From Candidatus Poribacteria bacterium (GTDB lineage Bacteria > Poribacteria > WGA-4E > UBA9662): DNA of 64,000 bases. The stretch's first letter is position 1; every line of letters begins with the position of its first letter. The stretch is taken from the NCBI GenBank assembly GCA_002709695.1, contig PAQF01000037.1, positions 1-64,000 on the forward strand, given 5' to 3'. The notes under the pieces are model-generated. The model did no database searches and had not been told where the DNA came from. It was given only the letters and a program-made list of their open reading frames with translations. A program made the translations under genes and the position numbers. This document shows positions 26,051-37,260 of this stretch, one piece after another.

Positions 26051-26596
26051 CTAGGTACGTTCTTGCAACGGCATTCCCAGTAGATTCAATAATTCGTAAG
26101 CTTCTTCATCCGTCCGTGCGGTTGTTACTATGGTGATGTTCAAACCTCTCACATCACTAACTTTATCATACTCAATTTCTGGAAATATAATCTGCTCCCG
26201 CAGTCCCAGCGAGTAATTCCCTCGACCATCAAAAGAGTATGGGGAAATTCCACGAAAATCACGAATCTGCGGTATAACAACATTAGCTAGCTTATAGAAA
26301 AAATCATACATCCTATCCTTACGCAAAGTAACACGACATCCAATTGACATACCTTGCCTAAGCTTGAAGTTAGATACTGACTTTTTAGCCTGAGTGATAA
26401 CTGCACGCTGGCCAGCAATCAAACTCAGTTCCTCAACCGCATCTTCCAACAATTTCGGTGTCTGAATAGCCTCACCAACCCCAATGTTTAGACTTATTTT
26501 TTCAAGCTTAGGTACTTGCATCGAATTCTTATACCCAAACCGATCGACTAATGCAGGCACAACTTCTTGTTGATACAATAACCTTGCGGGATCCAT
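26051..26596 (-). CDS. rplE: 50S ribosomal protein L5
   Basis: 181 residues; binds 5S rRNA and P-site tRNA. Signatures: [42 protein letters not shown] and [18 protein letters not shown]. 15 nt downstream of rplX. Confidence 0.98.
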   Translation of the reverse strand: MDPARLLYQQEVVPALVDRFGYKNSMQVPKLEKISLNIGVGEAIQTPKLLEDAVEELSLIAGQRAVITQAKKSVSNFKLRQGMSIGCRVTLRKDRMYDFFYKLANVVIPQIRDFRGISPYSFDGRGNYSLGLREQIIFPEIEYDKVSDVRGLNITIVTTARTDEEAYELLNLLGMPLQERT

Positions 26597-26611
26597 TTCA
26601 TATACCCTAAT

Positions 26612-26965
26612 TTATGTGCGTTCAACACTCTCATTATCTACAACTGATATTCTCTCTCGGAAAACCTTCGTTCGACCGCCAACTTCCTTTGCTACACCAC
26701 GCCGTTTAGTGCGAACAGGCTTATCGGTCCTAGGACACACCAATTTCAAATTCGACAGGTGTACAGAACCTTCTATCGAAACCGCTCCCCCTTGTTGTGT
26801 TTGAGGATCCGGTCGCACATGCTTTGTTATAAAATTAACACCTTCTACAATAGCACGTTCTTTTTCAGGAAAAATCTCGAGAAGTTCACCTTTCTTCCCC
26901 TTGTCTTTCCCACTCAACACTAAAACCTGATCCCCTATTTTCAAGCGCGCTCTTTTTTGAGCCAT
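26612..26965 (-). CDS. rplX: 50S ribosomal protein L24
   Basis: 117 residues with an N-terminal KOW motif (KIGDQVLVLSGKDKGKKGELLEIFP). It is an assembly initiator of the large subunit. The ATG at 26965 is used, with AGGAGAG about 8 nt upstream; the preceding in-frame codon is TTG. Confidence 0.97.
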   Translation of the reverse strand: MAQKRARLKIGDQVLVLSGKDKGKKGELLEIFPEKERAIVEGVNFITKHVRPDPQTQQGGAVSIEGSVHLSNLKLVCPRTDKPVRTKRRGVAKEVGGRTKVFRERISVVDNESVERT

Positions 26966-27020
26966 CAACTCTCTCTCCTAACTCAATACAAATGAAATAC
27001 CTTAAAACTTTCAAAAAATT

Positions 27021-27389
27021 TCAAATAGCTTCCGGTGCTAAAGACACAATTCGAGTAAAATCCTTATCGCGCAATTCGCGAGCTACAGGCCCAAAAACCC
27101 GTGTCCCTTGAGGTTGATTTTGTGGATCCAGTATAACCGCCGCATTTTCATCGAACTTAATGTAAGAACCATCTGGCCTGCGATACTCTTTTGCTGTTCG
27201 GACAACCACCGCACGAACAACACTCCCTTTCGGCACCTGACTATTTGGAACAGCTTCTTTCACACTAGCTACTATAATATCCCCAATTCTCGCGTAACGC
27301 CTTCGACTGCCACCAAGAACTTTTATACACATAATTCGTTTAGCCCCAGAATTATCTGCAGAATTCAACATCGTATAAGTCTGAATCAT
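27021..27389 (-). CDS. rplN: 50S ribosomal protein L14
   Basis: 122 residues, highly conserved ([57 protein letters not shown]). It lies at the subunit interface. Confidence 0.98.
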   Translation of the reverse strand: MIQTYTMLNSADNSGAKRIMCIKVLGGSRRRYARIGDIIVASVKEAVPNSQVPKGSVVRAVVVRTAKEYRRPDGSYIKFDENAAVILDPQNQPQGTRVFGPVARELRDKDFTRIVSLAPEAI

Positions 27390-27426
27390 CTCACAAACCC
27401 TATGCTTCTCTCAACAATATTGTATC

Positions 27427-27684
27427 TCACTCAACTTTTGAAACAATGCTCTGTAAGCGCCATCTTTTCCGACGACTTAAAGGCTTGCTTTCAACAATTC
27501 GTACAACATCACCAACCTGACATTGATTACTTTCATCATGAGCCAAAACTCTTTTGGTACGCCTGACGACCTTTTTATACACAGGGTGCCGGTAGGTACG
27601 TTCTACAGCTACTGTAACACTCTTGTCCATTTTGTCACTCGTCACCGTACCCGTTCGGACCTTCCTAATACCTCTATCTGACAA
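27427..27684 (-). CDS. rpsQ: 30S ribosomal protein S17
   Basis: 85 residues; an OB-fold 16S rRNA-binding protein (GTVTSDKMDKSVTVAVERTYRHPVYKK; GDVVRIVESKPLSRRKRW). The start is TTG with AAGGG about 9 nt upstream; the Ser-Asp-Arg opening fits the family. Confidence 0.97.
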   Translation of the reverse strand: MSDRGIRKVRTGTVTSDKMDKSVTVAVERTYRHPVYKKVVRRTKRVLAHDESNQCQVGDVVRIVESKPLSRRKRWRLQSIVSKVE

Positions 27685-27695
27685 TTTAATTTCCC

Positions 27696-27896
27696 TTATC
27701 TTTCAATTCCAAGACTACGTTCACGCAGAATCGTCTTGGTACGAGCAATATCTCTACGTACTTTTTTTAACTGGGATGTATCATCAAGCTGACTGAGAAC
27801 ATTCCGAAACTTTAAACTGAATAGACTCTCCTGTAAATCCTGCAAATCACTTTCCAGCTCTTCTGTTGGCTTAACGCGCAAGTCTACTGTGTCCAT
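27696..27896 (-). CDS. rpmC: 50S ribosomal protein L29
   Basis: 66 residues, two helices (TEELESDLQDLQESLFSLKFRN; VRRDIARTKTILRER). It sits by the polypeptide exit, a docking area for trigger factor and SRP. Only 3 nt separate it from rplP. Confidence 0.97.
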   Translation of the reverse strand: MDTVDLRVKPTEELESDLQDLQESLFSLKFRNVLSQLDDTSQLKKVRRDIARTKTILRERSLGIER

Positions 27897-27899
27897 TGC

Positions 27900-28322
27900 T
27901 TAACCCATTCCGTCTGAGGATCTAGTAATAAATTTGGTCTTGAAAGGGAGTTTATGAGAAGCTAGACGCATTGCTTCCTTAGCCTCATCAAATGGAATCC
28001 CACTTAACTCATATAAAACTCGACCTGGCTTAACAACAGCAACCCAGTACTCAGGTGTTCCTTTACCACTTCCCATACGCGTTTCCGCAGCTTTCTGCGT
28101 TATAGGCTTATGTGGAAAAATCTTAATCCAAACCTTCCCACCACGACGAACATAACGTGTCATTGCAACACGTGCAGCTTCAATTTGGCGGCTCGTCATC
28201 CAACCAGATTCAACAGCCTGCAAAGCATGCTCACCAAAATCAATACTGGACCCTTTGACAGGTGTACCACGCCGTTTGCCCTTTTGAATTTTCCGATACT
28301 TCGTGCGCTTCGGCATTAACAT
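27900..28322 (-). CDS. rplP: 50S ribosomal protein L16
   Basis: 140 residues with the classic start [16 protein letters not shown] and core [27 protein letters not shown]-like. The first ATG (28322) has AGGAT 8 nt upstream and gives the usual ML-PKR opening, so it is preferred over the second. L16 organises the A-site tRNA pocket. Confidence 0.98.
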   Translation of the reverse strand: MLMPKRTKYRKIQKGKRRGTPVKGSSIDFGEHALQAVESGWMTSRQIEAARVAMTRYVRRGGKVWIKIFPHKPITQKAAETRMGSGKGTPEYWVAVVKPGRVLYELSGIPFDEAKEAMRLASHKLPFKTKFITRSSDGMG

Positions 28323-28386
28323 AAAACTTTATCCTTTCTAAAAGCAAACACATCTAGGAAAGACCACATAAAAATCGAACCCAACA

Positions 28387-29136
28387 CTAATTACTACCCC
28401 CTGAACTCGATGACCTTGACCTACGTGATCTTCGCCTGCGGCTTTCACCAGCTGTAGGAAGCTGAGATATACGACTTGCTACAGCATCTTCATCAAATGG
28501 ATCCCCTATTATCTCTCCTTTAAAAATCCATGTTTTAATTCCAATCTTCCCATAAGTTGTAGCAGCTTCAGCAAATCCATAATCAACGTTTGCACGCAAA
28601 GTATGTAGCGGCACACGGCCTTGAATTGCAGATTCACTTCGAGCCATCTCAGCTCCACCAAGACGACCACTCACCGCAATTTTAACGCCTTGGGCACCAG
28701 CTTTCATCGAAGATTCAATGGTTTTCTTCATCGCTTGCCTAAAATTAGCACGGCGTAGAATCTGCATTGAGACGGCCTCGGCAACAAGTTGGGCATCAAG
28801 CTCGGGCCTTTTAATCTCCTCAACCTCAATCCGGACAGGTCTTCCAATTAGCTTTTCTAAATCAGATTGCAACTGTTCAGTCTCACTACCACGACGTCCA
28901 ATTACAATCCCAGGACGAGCAGTATGAATTCTTACAGTACATGTGCCGGATCCTGATTCCTTCCTTTTGATTTCAGTTCGAGAAATCCCCGCACGGAAGA
29001 GTCTTTCTTTGATGAATTTCTGTAACGTTAGGTCTTCATGAAGCCACTTTGCATAATCTTTCTTTTCATACCAAGTCGACTCCCAAGATTCAATGATACC
29101 TATACGTAAACCACGCGGATGGGTCTTCTGGCCCAC
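28387..29136 (-). CDS. rpsC: 30S ribosomal protein S3
   Basis: 249 residues: start GQKTHPRGLRIGI, KH domain with GRRG loop (VIGRRGSETEQL), C-terminal GVKIAVSGRLGGAEMARSE. The tail is an Arg/Ser-rich extension (RRRRSRRSRSSSSGG) that is longer than usual. It is part of the mRNA entry helicase. GTG start with AGGAGG 5 nt upstream. Confidence 0.98.
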   Translation of the reverse strand: MGQKTHPRGLRIGIIESWESTWYEKKDYAKWLHEDLTLQKFIKERLFRAGISRTEIKRKESGSGTCTVRIHTARPGIVIGRRGSETEQLQSDLEKLIGRPVRIEVEEIKRPELDAQLVAEAVSMQILRRANFRQAMKKTIESSMKAGAQGVKIAVSGRLGGAEMARSESAIQGRVPLHTLRANVDYGFAEAATTYGKIGIKTWIFKGEIIGDPFDEDAVASRISQLPTAGESRRRRSRRSRSSSSGGSN

Positions 29137-29224
29137 AAAAACCTCCTAAAACTCAAGTTCGTTACTGTAATTAGTATTAATAATATCAAACCACATTCGA
29201 AACAGCAGAAATTTCAAAATAATC

Positions 29225-29572
29225 CTACTCTTCCTCTGACCATTCACTCACAACAACCTTGATATGGCATCTTCTTCGCAAAGTTCTATTGGCAATACCT
29301 CTTGATCTGGGACGAATCCACTTACGTACTATCCCATCATCCACAAAGATCATTTTAACGTACAACATTGTTTCATCAACGTCCGAGCTATTATCCAACA
29401 TATTTGCCACCGCTGAATTAATCAATTTCATGATGACAGGAGATCCCGCTTTGTGTGTCAATGACAATTGATCTAGGGCATCATCAACATATTCCCCACG
29501 AATCAAATCAGCAAGCAACCTAACTTTACGAGGAGCAATCGCCACATTTCTCTGGCTAGCAACCGCTTCCAT
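29225..29572 (-). CDS. rplV: 50S ribosomal protein L22
   Basis: 115 residues; its beta-hairpin lines the exit tunnel (WIRPRSRGIANRTLRRRCHIKVVVSE). Core: RNVAIAPRKVRLLADLIRGE. No deletion is evident in the hairpin region where macrolide-resistance changes occur. Confidence 0.97.
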   Translation of the reverse strand: MEAVASQRNVAIAPRKVRLLADLIRGEYVDDALDQLSLTHKAGSPVIMKLINSAVANMLDNSSDVDETMLYVKMIFVDDGIVRKWIRPRSRGIANRTLRRRCHIKVVVSEWSEEE

Positions 29573-29607
29573 AATACAAACCCCTTAATTTTAAAAAGCC
29601 TATAATA

Positions 29608-29871
29608 CTACAACGAGGAGGAATGAGACCTAAAAGTCCGGGTTGGCGAAAACTCACCCAACTTATGCCCAACCATATTTTCTGTAATATAAACAGGAAA
29701 AAACTGTTTACCATTATGGATTGCAAACGTATGACCCACAAAATCCGGGGTAATCATTGACCGACGAGACCAAGTACGAATCGCACGTTTGCTTCCAGAT
29801 TGATCCATTCGCTCTATCTTCTTCAATAGCTTAGGATCAACATAAGGCCCTTTCTTGAGCGAACGAGACAT
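29608..29871 (-). CDS. rpsS: 30S ribosomal protein S19
   Basis: 87 residues: [20 protein letters not shown], then [50 protein letters not shown]-type ending, all family-typical. It is located in the head of the small subunit with S13. Confidence 0.98.
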   Translation of the reverse strand: MSRSLKKGPYVDPKLLKKIERMDQSGSKRAIRTWSRRSMITPDFVGHTFAIHNGKQFFPVYITENMVGHKLGEFSPTRTFRSHSSSL

Positions 29872-29906
29872 AGTTTCCTTTCAAATTCAATAAATTAATG
29901 GAAAAA

Positions 29907-30722
29907 TCAACCTACAATTAACTTACTCGATTTCTTTTTAGGGTTTCGAGTTTTATATCCCTTAGTCGGAACCCCCCAAGGAGTACAGGGATGTCTTCCT
30001 CCAGAACTTTTTCCTTCCCCTCCACCGTGAGGGTGGTCAACTGGGTTCATTGCAACCCCTCGAACTTTTGGTCGCCGGCCAAGCCAACGGGACCTACCTG
30101 CCTTACCAATTGTTACATTCCCATGATCAACATTTCCAACTTGACCGATAGTACCAAGGCAGTCCCCCAATATCAACCGAATCTCACCAGAAGGTAACTT
30201 AACCCTTACATATTTCCCTTCACGATCAAGAAGTTGTGCTGATTCACCAGCACTTCGAACCAACTGCCCACCTTTACCAAGAGTCATCTCAATATTGTGA
30301 ATGAAAGTTCCAGGAGGAATACGTGAAAGCGGCAAAGCATTTCCAACCTTAACCTCAGCCTCAGCACCTGAACACAACATTTCTCCTACCTGAACCCCCA
30401 ATGGTGCGATGATATAACGCTTTTCACCATCAGTATAATGAAGGAGTGCAATATGCGCAGATCGGTTAGGATCATATTCAATCGATGCTACTTTAGCCAA
30501 GACCCCGTGTTTATCTCGCTTAAAATCAACAACACGGTATCTCCGCTTATGCCCTCCACCACGCCTGCGAACAGTAATTCTACCCAAAGAATTACGGCCG
30601 GCCCTTCTCTTACTACCTTTGGTCAAAGACTTTTCTGGATACCAGCGTGTCAATTCAGCAAAGTCATTGCTCGTCATTGTACGCCGACTTGGAGTCGTAG
30701 GTTTATATGTTTTAGTTGCCAC
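29907..30722 (-). CDS. rplB: 50S ribosomal protein L2
   Basis: 271 residues. The signature [21 protein letters not shown] near the C-terminus contains the conserved His at the peptidyl transferase area. The start is GTG with AAGGTG about 8 nt upstream. Confidence 0.98.
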   Translation of the reverse strand: MATKTYKPTTPSRRTMTSNDFAELTRWYPEKSLTKGSKRRAGRNSLGRITVRRRGGGHKRRYRVVDFKRDKHGVLAKVASIEYDPNRSAHIALLHYTDGEKRYIIAPLGVQVGEMLCSGAEAEVKVGNALPLSRIPPGTFIHNIEMTLGKGGQLVRSAGESAQLLDREGKYVRVKLPSGEIRLILGDCLGTIGQVGNVDHGNVTIGKAGRSRWLGRRPKVRGVAMNPVDHPHGGGEGKSSGGRHPCTPWGVPTKGYKTRNPKKKSSKLIVG

Positions 30723-30766
30723 GTGATTTCACCTTATATCATAATCTCTATGGATGTATCCAAAAG

Positions 30767-31066
30767 TTAAATACTTTCAAAGAGTCGAATATCCGTCCCT
30801 GCTTCAACAGTCAAAATAGCCTTCTTAATATCCGGTCGCCTGCCACGATTAGCACGCATTAATTGACCTTTTGTCTTACCATGAACAAGTACGGTATTCA
30901 CTTTCAAAATTTTCCCTTTAATATCAAAAATATCCTCGGCTGCTTGTCGAATATCTGCCTTGGTAGCATTCCGATCAACGACTAAAGTGAATTTGTTCTC
31001 CTCACGCAAAATAGTCGTCTTTTCAGTTATTAAAGGTTTTTTAATTACTTGATACGGTGCTTTCAT
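30767..31066 (-). CDS. rplW: 50S ribosomal protein L23
   Basis: 99 residues (VIKKPLITEKTTILREENKFTLVVDRNATK; KVNTVLVHGKTKGQLMRANRGRRPDIKKAI). It is the exit-site docking protein for trigger factor and SRP. Confidence 0.98.
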   Translation of the reverse strand: MKAPYQVIKKPLITEKTTILREENKFTLVVDRNATKADIRQAAEDIFDIKGKILKVNTVLVHGKTKGQLMRANRGRRPDIKKAILTVEAGTDIRLFESI

Positions 31067-31104
31067 AAAATTCTTAAATACCTCTCCTTAATTTTGACAA
31101 ACTG

Positions 31105-31731
31105 CTAGCTAGCATATTTCTGCTCCAGTTTATCCACAGCACTCTCCATAACAACTATATTATCATGCCAAAGCATCTCATAGACATTCAGTAAATCCCA
31201 AGTACAGCTATTTACTCCACGAATATTTCGAGCAGACAGATGAATATTTGGATCGTAGTCACCTAAAACAATCAGCGTCTTCCCTTCTAAATTGAGGACA
31301 TCTAGAAACTCCACTAATTCCTTTGTCTTAGGAACCTCCATACTGAAATCCTGAACTAGCCGATAACACTCCGACTGAAAAACATCAGCCAAGATAGACT
31401 TCATACCTAAACGTCGAACTTTTTTGGGTAAATCAATTCGAAAACTACGGGGCCTAGGCCCAAACGCCACTCCACCACCCACACGAATAGGTGATTTGAC
31501 ATCTCCAACTCGCGCCCTGCCAGTTCCTTTTTGACGATATAACTTCCTACCACTCCCCTTGACCTCGCTACGTATTTTGGTCGACGCAGTACCCCGGCGT
31601 TGATTTGCCAAATAGGCTACCACACATTTATGAACAACGGGAGCATTGACTGGCATACTGACAAATCTCTCGCTCAATTCCTTTTGAGAAACAACCTTAC
31701 CTAATCTGTCATACACATCTAATTTTGGCAT
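31105..31731 (-). CDS. rplD: 50S ribosomal protein L4
   Basis: 208 residues from the ATG at 31731, 7 nt after the rplC stop. A longer frame reaching into rplC is rejected because [20 protein letters not shown] is the family start. The extended loop that lines the exit tunnel is present ([32 protein letters not shown]-type). In E. coli L4 represses the S10 operon; no leader for that was recognised. Confidence 0.97.
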   Translation of the reverse strand: MPKLDVYDRLGKVVSQKELSERFVSMPVNAPVVHKCVVAYLANQRRGTASTKIRSEVKGSGRKLYRQKGTGRARVGDVKSPIRVGGGVAFGPRPRSFRIDLPKKVRRLGMKSILADVFQSECYRLVQDFSMEVPKTKELVEFLDVLNLEGKTLIVLGDYDPNIHLSARNIRGVNSCTWDLLNVYEMLWHDNIVVMESAVDKLEQKYAS

Positions 31732-31738
31732 AAACACA

Positions 31739-32377
31739 TCAATCCTTAGACTTAACCGCTTTTCTAATAACCAACAAACCATTTCTACTTCCAGGAACAG
31801 CCCCTTTGACAAGCAAAAGGTTGCGTTCAGGATCAGTTTTAATGACTTCCAGATTTTGTACTGTCGCTTTCTTGTTTCCCATACGACCAGGCATTTTCTG
31901 GCCCTTAAAAACTCGAGACGGTTGAGCACTTTGACCTATGGACCCCGGCCGACGGTGATCTTGTTCGCCACCATGACTCTTCCGCCCCCCAGCAAATCCC
32001 CAACGTTTTACAACTCCAGCGAACCCTTTTCCTTTCGACTGGCCTGTTACATCAACCAAATCCCCCTCCGAAAACGTGCTTGAATCAATAACAAAACCAA
32101 GAGACACATCATCAAGTGAATCCACTGGCAACTCTTTTAAATAACGCGTAGGCTGAACATTAGCTTTCTTGAAATGGCCTAGTTCTGGCTTATTAAATTT
32201 ACTGTCTTTCCGATCAAAAAAACCGACCTGAACAGCATTATAGCCATCCTGCTCAGCTGTTTTAATTTGTACAACCGAACAAGGTCCTGCTTCGATCACA
32301 GTAACTGGTACTGCTTCACCTGACTCGTCGAAGACTTGGGTCATCCCAATTTTCCTACCAAGTATTCCATTAACCAT
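31739..32377 (-). CDS. rplC: 50S ribosomal protein L3
   Basis: 212 residues: MVNGILGRKIGMTQVFDESGEAVPVTVIE opening, and the loop SHGGEQDHRRPGSIGQ that approaches the peptidyl transferase centre. 27 nt downstream of rpsJ. Confidence 0.98.
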   Translation of the reverse strand: MVNGILGRKIGMTQVFDESGEAVPVTVIEAGPCSVVQIKTAEQDGYNAVQVGFFDRKDSKFNKPELGHFKKANVQPTRYLKELPVDSLDDVSLGFVIDSSTFSEGDLVDVTGQSKGKGFAGVVKRWGFAGGRKSHGGEQDHRRPGSIGQSAQPSRVFKGQKMPGRMGNKKATVQNLEVIKTDPERNLLLVKGAVPGSRNGLLVIRKAVKSKD

Positions 32378-32404
32378 AATTTTATGTATCCAAAAAATGC
32401 GAAA

Positions 32405-32716
32405 TTAAAAAGTTGTGATTTGCACATCAACACCTGAAGGAAGATCCAGCCGCATTAAAGCATCAACTGTTTTAGGAGTAATCTCCACAATATCGATTAA
32501 ACGGACGTGAGTTCGCATTTCAAACTGCTCACGTGCTTTCTTATTGACAAACGTAGCTTTCTGAACGGTCCATATGTTTCTTTTTGTCGGAATTGGAATC
32601 GGACCAGCAACAACTGCACCAGTTTGCTTAGCCGTTTCTGCAATTACCGAAGCCGACTTGTCCAGCAAACGATGATCAAAAGCCTTCAAACGGATTCGAA
32701 TTTTCTGACTATCCAC
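32405..32716 (-). CDS. rpsJ: 30S ribosomal protein S10 (NusE)
   Basis: 103 residues from GTG at 32716 (reads [19 protein letters not shown], the family start), with GAGGAG ending 4 nt upstream. A longer frame would start at a TTG inside that ribosome site and is rejected. S10 also works as NusE in transcription antitermination. 63 nt downstream of tuf. Confidence 0.96.
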   Translation of the reverse strand: MDSQKIRIRLKAFDHRLLDKSASVIAETAKQTGAVVAGPIPIPTKRNIWTVQKATFVNKKAREQFEMRTHVRLIDIVEITPKTVDALMRLDLPSGVDVQITTF

Positions 32717-32779
32717 TATTCTCCTCAAACTGGTACATAACTAGAAACTAAGCTCCTTCAATCTAACAATACAAATAAA

Positions 32780-33979
32780 CTATTCTGTAATTTTAGATAC
32801 CACTCCAGCACCCACAGTATGACCACCTTCACGTATAGCGAAGCGAAGCCCTTCTTCCATTGCAATTGGCTTTGTAAGCTCAACAGTAATCTGGATATTA
32901 TCACCTGGCATCACCATTTCAACACCATCTGGTAGATGCATCTGCCCCGTTACATCTGTTGTACGAAAATAAAATTGCGGTCGGTAACCAGTAAAGAAAG
33001 GCGTCCAGCGCCCACCTTCTTCCTTGCTTAAAATATAGGCTTCAGCTTCAAATTTGGTATGTGGGCTAACTGAACCCGGCGCGGCTAAAACCTGTCCTCG
33101 CTCAACCGAGTCACGATCAATCCCACGCAATAAAGCACCAATATTATCACCTGCCTCTCCACTATCAAGCAATTTACGGAACATTTCTACTCCAGTACAA
33201 ACAGTATCTTCCGTTTCTCGTAGACCAATAATTTGTATCGGGTCACCAACATTAACCCGACCTCTTTCAACTCGCCCTGTCGTTACAGTACCACGACCAG
33301 AGATCGTAAATATATCTTCAATCGGCATCAAGAACGGCATATCGACATCTCTTTCAGGTTGAGGTATGTAATCATCAACTGCCTGCATCAACTCGATAAT
33401 TGGCTGACAATCCTCACTAGCTGGATCCCCACTGGCTTCCAAGGCCTGCAAAGCTGACCCAGCAACAATAGGAATATCGTCCCCAGGAAAGTCATATTCA
33501 TCAAGTAATTCACGAACTTCCAATTCAACGAGCTCAAGCAGTTCCTCATCATCAACCATATCTGCCTTATTAAGGAAAACAACGATGTGCGGTACATTCA
33601 CCTGTCTTGCCAACAAAACATGCTCTCGCGTTTGTGGCATTGGACCATCAGCAGCCGACACGACTAGAATCGCGCCGTCCATCTGAGCGGCACCTGTAAT
33701 CATATTTTTAATATAATCTGCATGTCCTGGGCAATCAACGTGGGCGTAGTGACGATTCTCAGTTTCGTATTCAACATGAGCTGTATTAATAGTGATTCCA
33801 CGTTCCTTTTCTTCAGGTGCGGCATCAATTTCCTCATAAGTTTTCACGTAATTTGATTCGCTTAAGCTCGACATTACCATGGTAATAGCTGCCGTCAGCG
33901 TAGTCTTTCCATGATCTACGTGGCCAATAGTACCCACATTAGCGTGAGGTTTTGTCCTTTCAAACTTCTCTCTTGCCAT
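32780..33979 (-). CDS. tuf: Elongation factor Tu
   Basis: GTPase of 399 residues delivering aminoacyl-tRNA. G1 GHVDHGKTT, switch [15 protein letters not shown]4 NKAD (in place of the commoner NKCD) and G5 region SAL are present. Domain 3 has the tRNA- and kirromycin-contact region [23 protein letters not shown]. It lies between fusA and rpsJ, joining the str and S10 groups. Confidence 0.99.
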   Translation of the reverse strand: MAREKFERTKPHANVGTIGHVDHGKTTLTAAITMVMSSLSESNYVKTYEEIDAAPEEKERGITINTAHVEYETENRHYAHVDCPGHADYIKNMITGAAQMDGAILVVSAADGPMPQTREHVLLARQVNVPHIVVFLNKADMVDDEELLELVELEVRELLDEYDFPGDDIPIVAGSALQALEASGDPASEDCQPIIELMQAVDDYIPQPERDVDMPFLMPIEDIFTISGRGTVTTGRVERGRVNVGDPIQIIGLRETEDTVCTGVEMFRKLLDSGEAGDNIGALLRGIDRDSVERGQVLAAPGSVSPHTKFEAEAYILSKEEGGRWTPFFTGYRPQFYFRTTDVTGQMHLPDGVEMVMPGDNIQITVELTKPIAMEEGLRFAIREGGHTVGAGVVSKITE

Positions 33980-34026
33980 TTTACAAAACTCCTTAAAAAT
34001 TCAAATTAGTCTAGATTGCCGATTTG

Positions 34027-36159
34027 TTATTCTGCACTAGTTTTCGCAGAAACAACCTCTTCAAAAATACTCTGAGGAACCAAACTATAGTGTGAGAACT
34101 CCATTGAATGCGTCGACCTCCCTTGGGTCAATGACCGAAGAGTTTTTACATATCCAAATGTACCAGACAATGGGACATAAGCCTTGATTACCTGAACACG
34201 AGATTTGCTCCTCACTTCGGTATCAAGAATTTGCGAACGACGAGAATTCAAATCACCCATCACCTTACCTAAGTAGTCATCCGGGACAATTACTTCAACC
34301 GTCATTATCGGCTCAAGTAATATCGGACTAGATTTCTTAACTGCCTCTTTGAAAGCCATGGAACCAGCGACGGAAAACGCCATTTCGGATGAATCTACTG
34401 GATGATACGAACCGTCAAATAATCGCACACCAACATCAACAATAGGATACCCTGCAAGACCCCCTATCCCCATAGCACTTTCAATGCCTTTCCTGACTGC
34501 AGGTATATACTCCGAGGGAATAACTCCCCCCTTAATTTCATTGACAAATTCAAATCCAGCACCTTTATCAATTGGATAAACTTCTAGACACACATGCCCG
34601 TACTGTCCACGACCACCTGTTTGCCGAACATACTTCTTATCAACTATAGAATGGTGACCCACTGTCTCCCGATAAGCCACCTGTGGTTGCCCAATATTTG
34701 CAGAGACTTTAAATTCACGGGAAAGCCGATCCATGATAATCTCTAAATGGAGTTCTCCCATACCTGAAAGTAACATCTGATCTGTTTCAGGATCCTGATG
34801 AACCTTAAACGTAGGATCTTCCTCTGCCAGCCTAGCCAAAGCCACGTTCATCTTATCAACATCAGATTTTGTTTCCGGCTCAACAGCAATAGAAATCACA
34901 GGCATAGGGAAATCCATGGATTCTAGAACGATCGGAGCATCCATCTGACATATCGTATCGCCCGTCGTAATATCCTGCATACCAATTGCAGCAACAATGT
35001 CTCCGGCATATACTAACTCTCGATCTTCTCGCCTGTTAGCATGCATCTGCAACAGACGGTTAACCCTTTCAACCTTACGAGTAGAACTATTATAGACTTT
35101 TGTCCCTTTAGCCAAGACACCAGAATAAACACGGAGAAAGGTAAGCCTACCAACATGCTGATCTGTCATAATCTTAAAAGCCAAAGCAGAAAAAGGTTGG
35201 GTTTCATCCGGTAAACGCTCCTCAACTACGTCTGTTTGGGGATTCACCCCTGTGATAGCCGAGACCTCCCGAGGGTTTGGCAAATAAGAAACGATTGAAT
35301 CCAAGATCGGCTGAATACCTTTATTCTTTAAGGCTGCTCCACACAAAACTGGAACGACGTCACCAGCAATAGTCGCATTCCTTAGACCATCATTCACGTT
35401 TTGCTCACTAATTTCCTCACCTTCCAAATATTTCACTAGGAGGTCATCATCCCAATCAGCTATTAACTCCAACATCCGGCTACGATAATCGTCAACCACA
35501 TCTTTCATATCATCTGGAATCGGCACTTCATGTACTGTCATTCCAAAATCATGATCTTCCCACTTCAGAGCCTTCATCTTAATAAGATCAACTATTCCAC
35601 TAAAAGTCTCAGCAGAACCAATTGGGATTTGAATTGGTATCGGTTGGGTCCCAAGCCGTTCAATCATCATTTCAACAGTTCGAAAGAAATCAGCTCCGGT
35701 ACGATCCATTTTGTTTATAAAAGCAATGCGAGGAACATTATACTTATCGGCCTGACGCCAAACAGTTTCAGATTGAGGTTCAACACCACCCACAGCGCAA
35801 AAGACAGCGACAGCACCATCTAGTACACGAAGAGACCTTTCAACCTCAGCCGTAAAATCAATATGACCTGGAGTATCAATAACATTGATACGGTGATCCA
35901 TCCATTGACAAGTGGTAGTTGCCGAAGTAATCGTAATACCGCGTTCTTGCTCCTGCGCCATCCAATCCATAACCGCTGTACCATCATGTACTTCACCAAC
36001 TCTGTGAACACGACCTGTATAATACAAGACTCTTTCTGTCACAGTCGTCTTACCAGCATCGATGTGCGCCATGATACCAATATTCCTTGTTGCTTCCGGC
36101 GAGAAATGAGACTTGCTCGCAACATTTCCTTTTTCAGATTCGACGAGATCAGATTGCAT
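34027..36159 (-). CDS. fusA: Elongation factor G
   Basis: 710-residue translocase GTPase. G1 [10 protein letters not shown]2 region [14 protein letters not shown]3 DTPGHIDF and G4 NKMD are all present. The domain IV tip is intact ([10 protein letters not shown] ... [12 protein letters not shown]). The N-terminal ~20 residues before the G domain are slightly longer than usual. Confidence 0.99.
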   Translation of the reverse strand: MQSDLVESEKGNVASKSHFSPEATRNIGIMAHIDAGKTTVTERVLYYTGRVHRVGEVHDGTAVMDWMAQEQERGITITSATTTCQWMDHRINVIDTPGHIDFTAEVERSLRVLDGAVAVFCAVGGVEPQSETVWRQADKYNVPRIAFINKMDRTGADFFRTVEMMIERLGTQPIPIQIPIGSAETFSGIVDLIKMKALKWEDHDFGMTVHEVPIPDDMKDVVDDYRSRMLELIADWDDDLLVKYLEGEEISEQNVNDGLRNATIAGDVVPVLCGAALKNKGIQPILDSIVSYLPNPREVSAITGVNPQTDVVEERLPDETQPFSALAFKIMTDQHVGRLTFLRVYSGVLAKGTKVYNSSTRKVERVNRLLQMHANRREDRELVYAGDIVAAIGMQDITTGDTICQMDAPIVLESMDFPMPVISIAVEPETKSDVDKMNVALARLAEEDPTFKVHQDPETDQMLLSGMGELHLEIIMDRLSREFKVSANIGQPQVAYRETVGHHSIVDKKYVRQTGGRGQYGHVCLEVYPIDKGAGFEFVNEIKGGVIPSEYIPAVRKGIESAMGIGGLAGYPIVDVGVRLFDGSYHPVDSSEMAFSVAGSMAFKEAVKKSSPILLEPIMTVEVIVPDDYLGKVMGDLNSRRSQILDTEVRSKSRVQVIKAYVPLSGTFGYVKTLRSLTQGRSTHSMEFSHYSLVPQSIFEEVVSAKTSAE

Positions 36160-36220
36160 TGTTAAACTCTAAAATTCAATTCCGCTTTCATTCATAATAA
36201 ATAATATTATATCCAACATT

Positions 36221-36691
36221 CTACCAACGGAAATGGGCGAAAGCTCGATTAGCTTCGGCCATACGGGCCTGCTCATCCTTCCTTCGCATAGCCCCCCCTT
36301 GGTTATTAAAGGCATCGATGATCTCCCCAGCCACACGCTCTGCCATAGTTTTATCGTTACGACTGCGTGCCGCTTGAATAAGCCATCGAATAGCCAAAGT
36401 GGTACGACGAGCAGGCCTAACATCAACTGGAACCTGATAGGTTGCCCCTCCAACTCGCCTTGACCTAATCTCAAGAAGCGGTTTGGCATTATTTATAGCT
36501 TGGCGAAAAACAACAAGTCCTTCCTCATTAGACCTCTGCTCAATGAGCTCAAAGCTATCATAGAGAATCCGCTGGGATACACTTTTCTTGCCGCTGCGCA
36601 TCATAACATTTACAAATTGCGCAACTAATTCACTATTATATTTCGGATCAGGTACTACTTCTCGCTTGATGGAGTCTCTACGCCGTGCCAT
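36221..36691 (-). CDS. rpsG: 30S ribosomal protein S7
   Basis: 156 residues (RRDSIKREVVPDPKYNSELVAQFVNVMMRSGKK; GGATYQVPVDVRPARRTTLAIRWL). It initiates assembly of the small-subunit head. 14 nt downstream of rpsL. Confidence 0.98.
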   Translation of the reverse strand: MARRRDSIKREVVPDPKYNSELVAQFVNVMMRSGKKSVSQRILYDSFELIEQRSNEEGLVVFRQAINNAKPLLEIRSRRVGGATYQVPVDVRPARRTTLAIRWLIQAARSRNDKTMAERVAGEIIDAFNNQGGAMRRKDEQARMAEANRAFAHFRW

Positions 36692-36705
36692 TAATTAACT
36701 CCCAA

Positions 36706-37077
36706 TTAATCTGTTTTTCTCGCGCCATACTTCGATCGCCCCTGCTTACGATTCTCGACCCCGGCCGTATCCAACGTTCCTCTAACAATATGATATCTAA
36801 CGTTCGGCAAATCTTTGACACGACCACCACGCACTAGCACTACAGAGTGCTCTTGTAGATTATGGTCAATTCCACCAATATAGCAAGTTGCCTCAAAACC
36901 ATTACTAAATCGAACACGAGCCACTTTCCGAAGTGCGGAATTCGGTTTCTTTGGAGTGATAGTTTTAACCTGAAGACAAATCCCTCTCCTTTGAGGGCAC
37001 CCTTGCAGAATTGGAGCTTTACTCTTCTTCTTCGCTGATTTTCTCTTTTTCCTTACCAATTGATTGATTGTCGGCAT
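36706..37077 (-). CDS. rpsL: 30S ribosomal protein S12
   Basis: 123 residues with the decoding-centre motif [17 protein letters not shown] in the streptomycin-sensitive form (the Lys of PKKPNS is retained) and [22 protein letters not shown] at 37077 is used; the codon before it is TTG. It is the first gene of the supercluster, about 175 nt downstream of the predicted transcription start. Confidence 0.98.
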   Translation of the reverse strand: MPTINQLVRKKRKSAKKKSKAPILQGCPQRRGICLQVKTITPKKPNSALRKVARVRFSNGFEATCYIGGIDHNLQEHSVVLVRGGRVKDLPNVRYHIVRGTLDTAGVENRKQGRSKYGARKTD

Positions 37078-37123
37078 CAAAAAACCATCCCACCCTAAAA
37101 ATTAATTGTATATAAACTAAAAC

Positions 37124-37154
37124 AAAGCCCCGAAGACGCGCAAAATGGGGCTTT
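37124..37154 (-). terminator. Terminator-like hairpin in the rpsL leader
   Basis: Arms AAAGCCCC and GGGGCTTT (perfect 8 bp, 15-nt loop). On the minus strand it is followed by GTTTTAGTTT, weakly T-rich. It lies between the promoter at 37261-37289 and rpsL, so it could be an attenuator of the ribosomal supercluster. It could instead terminate ppk2 readthrough. Confidence 0.55.
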
Positions 37155-37260
37155 TGAACTCACTTAATCCGAGCAAAAACACAAACATTAGTTCTATTCT
37201 CGGGCACCACCCCCCTTGCGATAACCACCTAATTAGGTAAATCAGTCAGGCAAATTTTTG

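Noticed and set aside
31105-31929. 274-residue version of L4
   Set aside because: The extra N-terminus lies inside rplC. The family start at 31731 follows the rplC stop by 7 nt.
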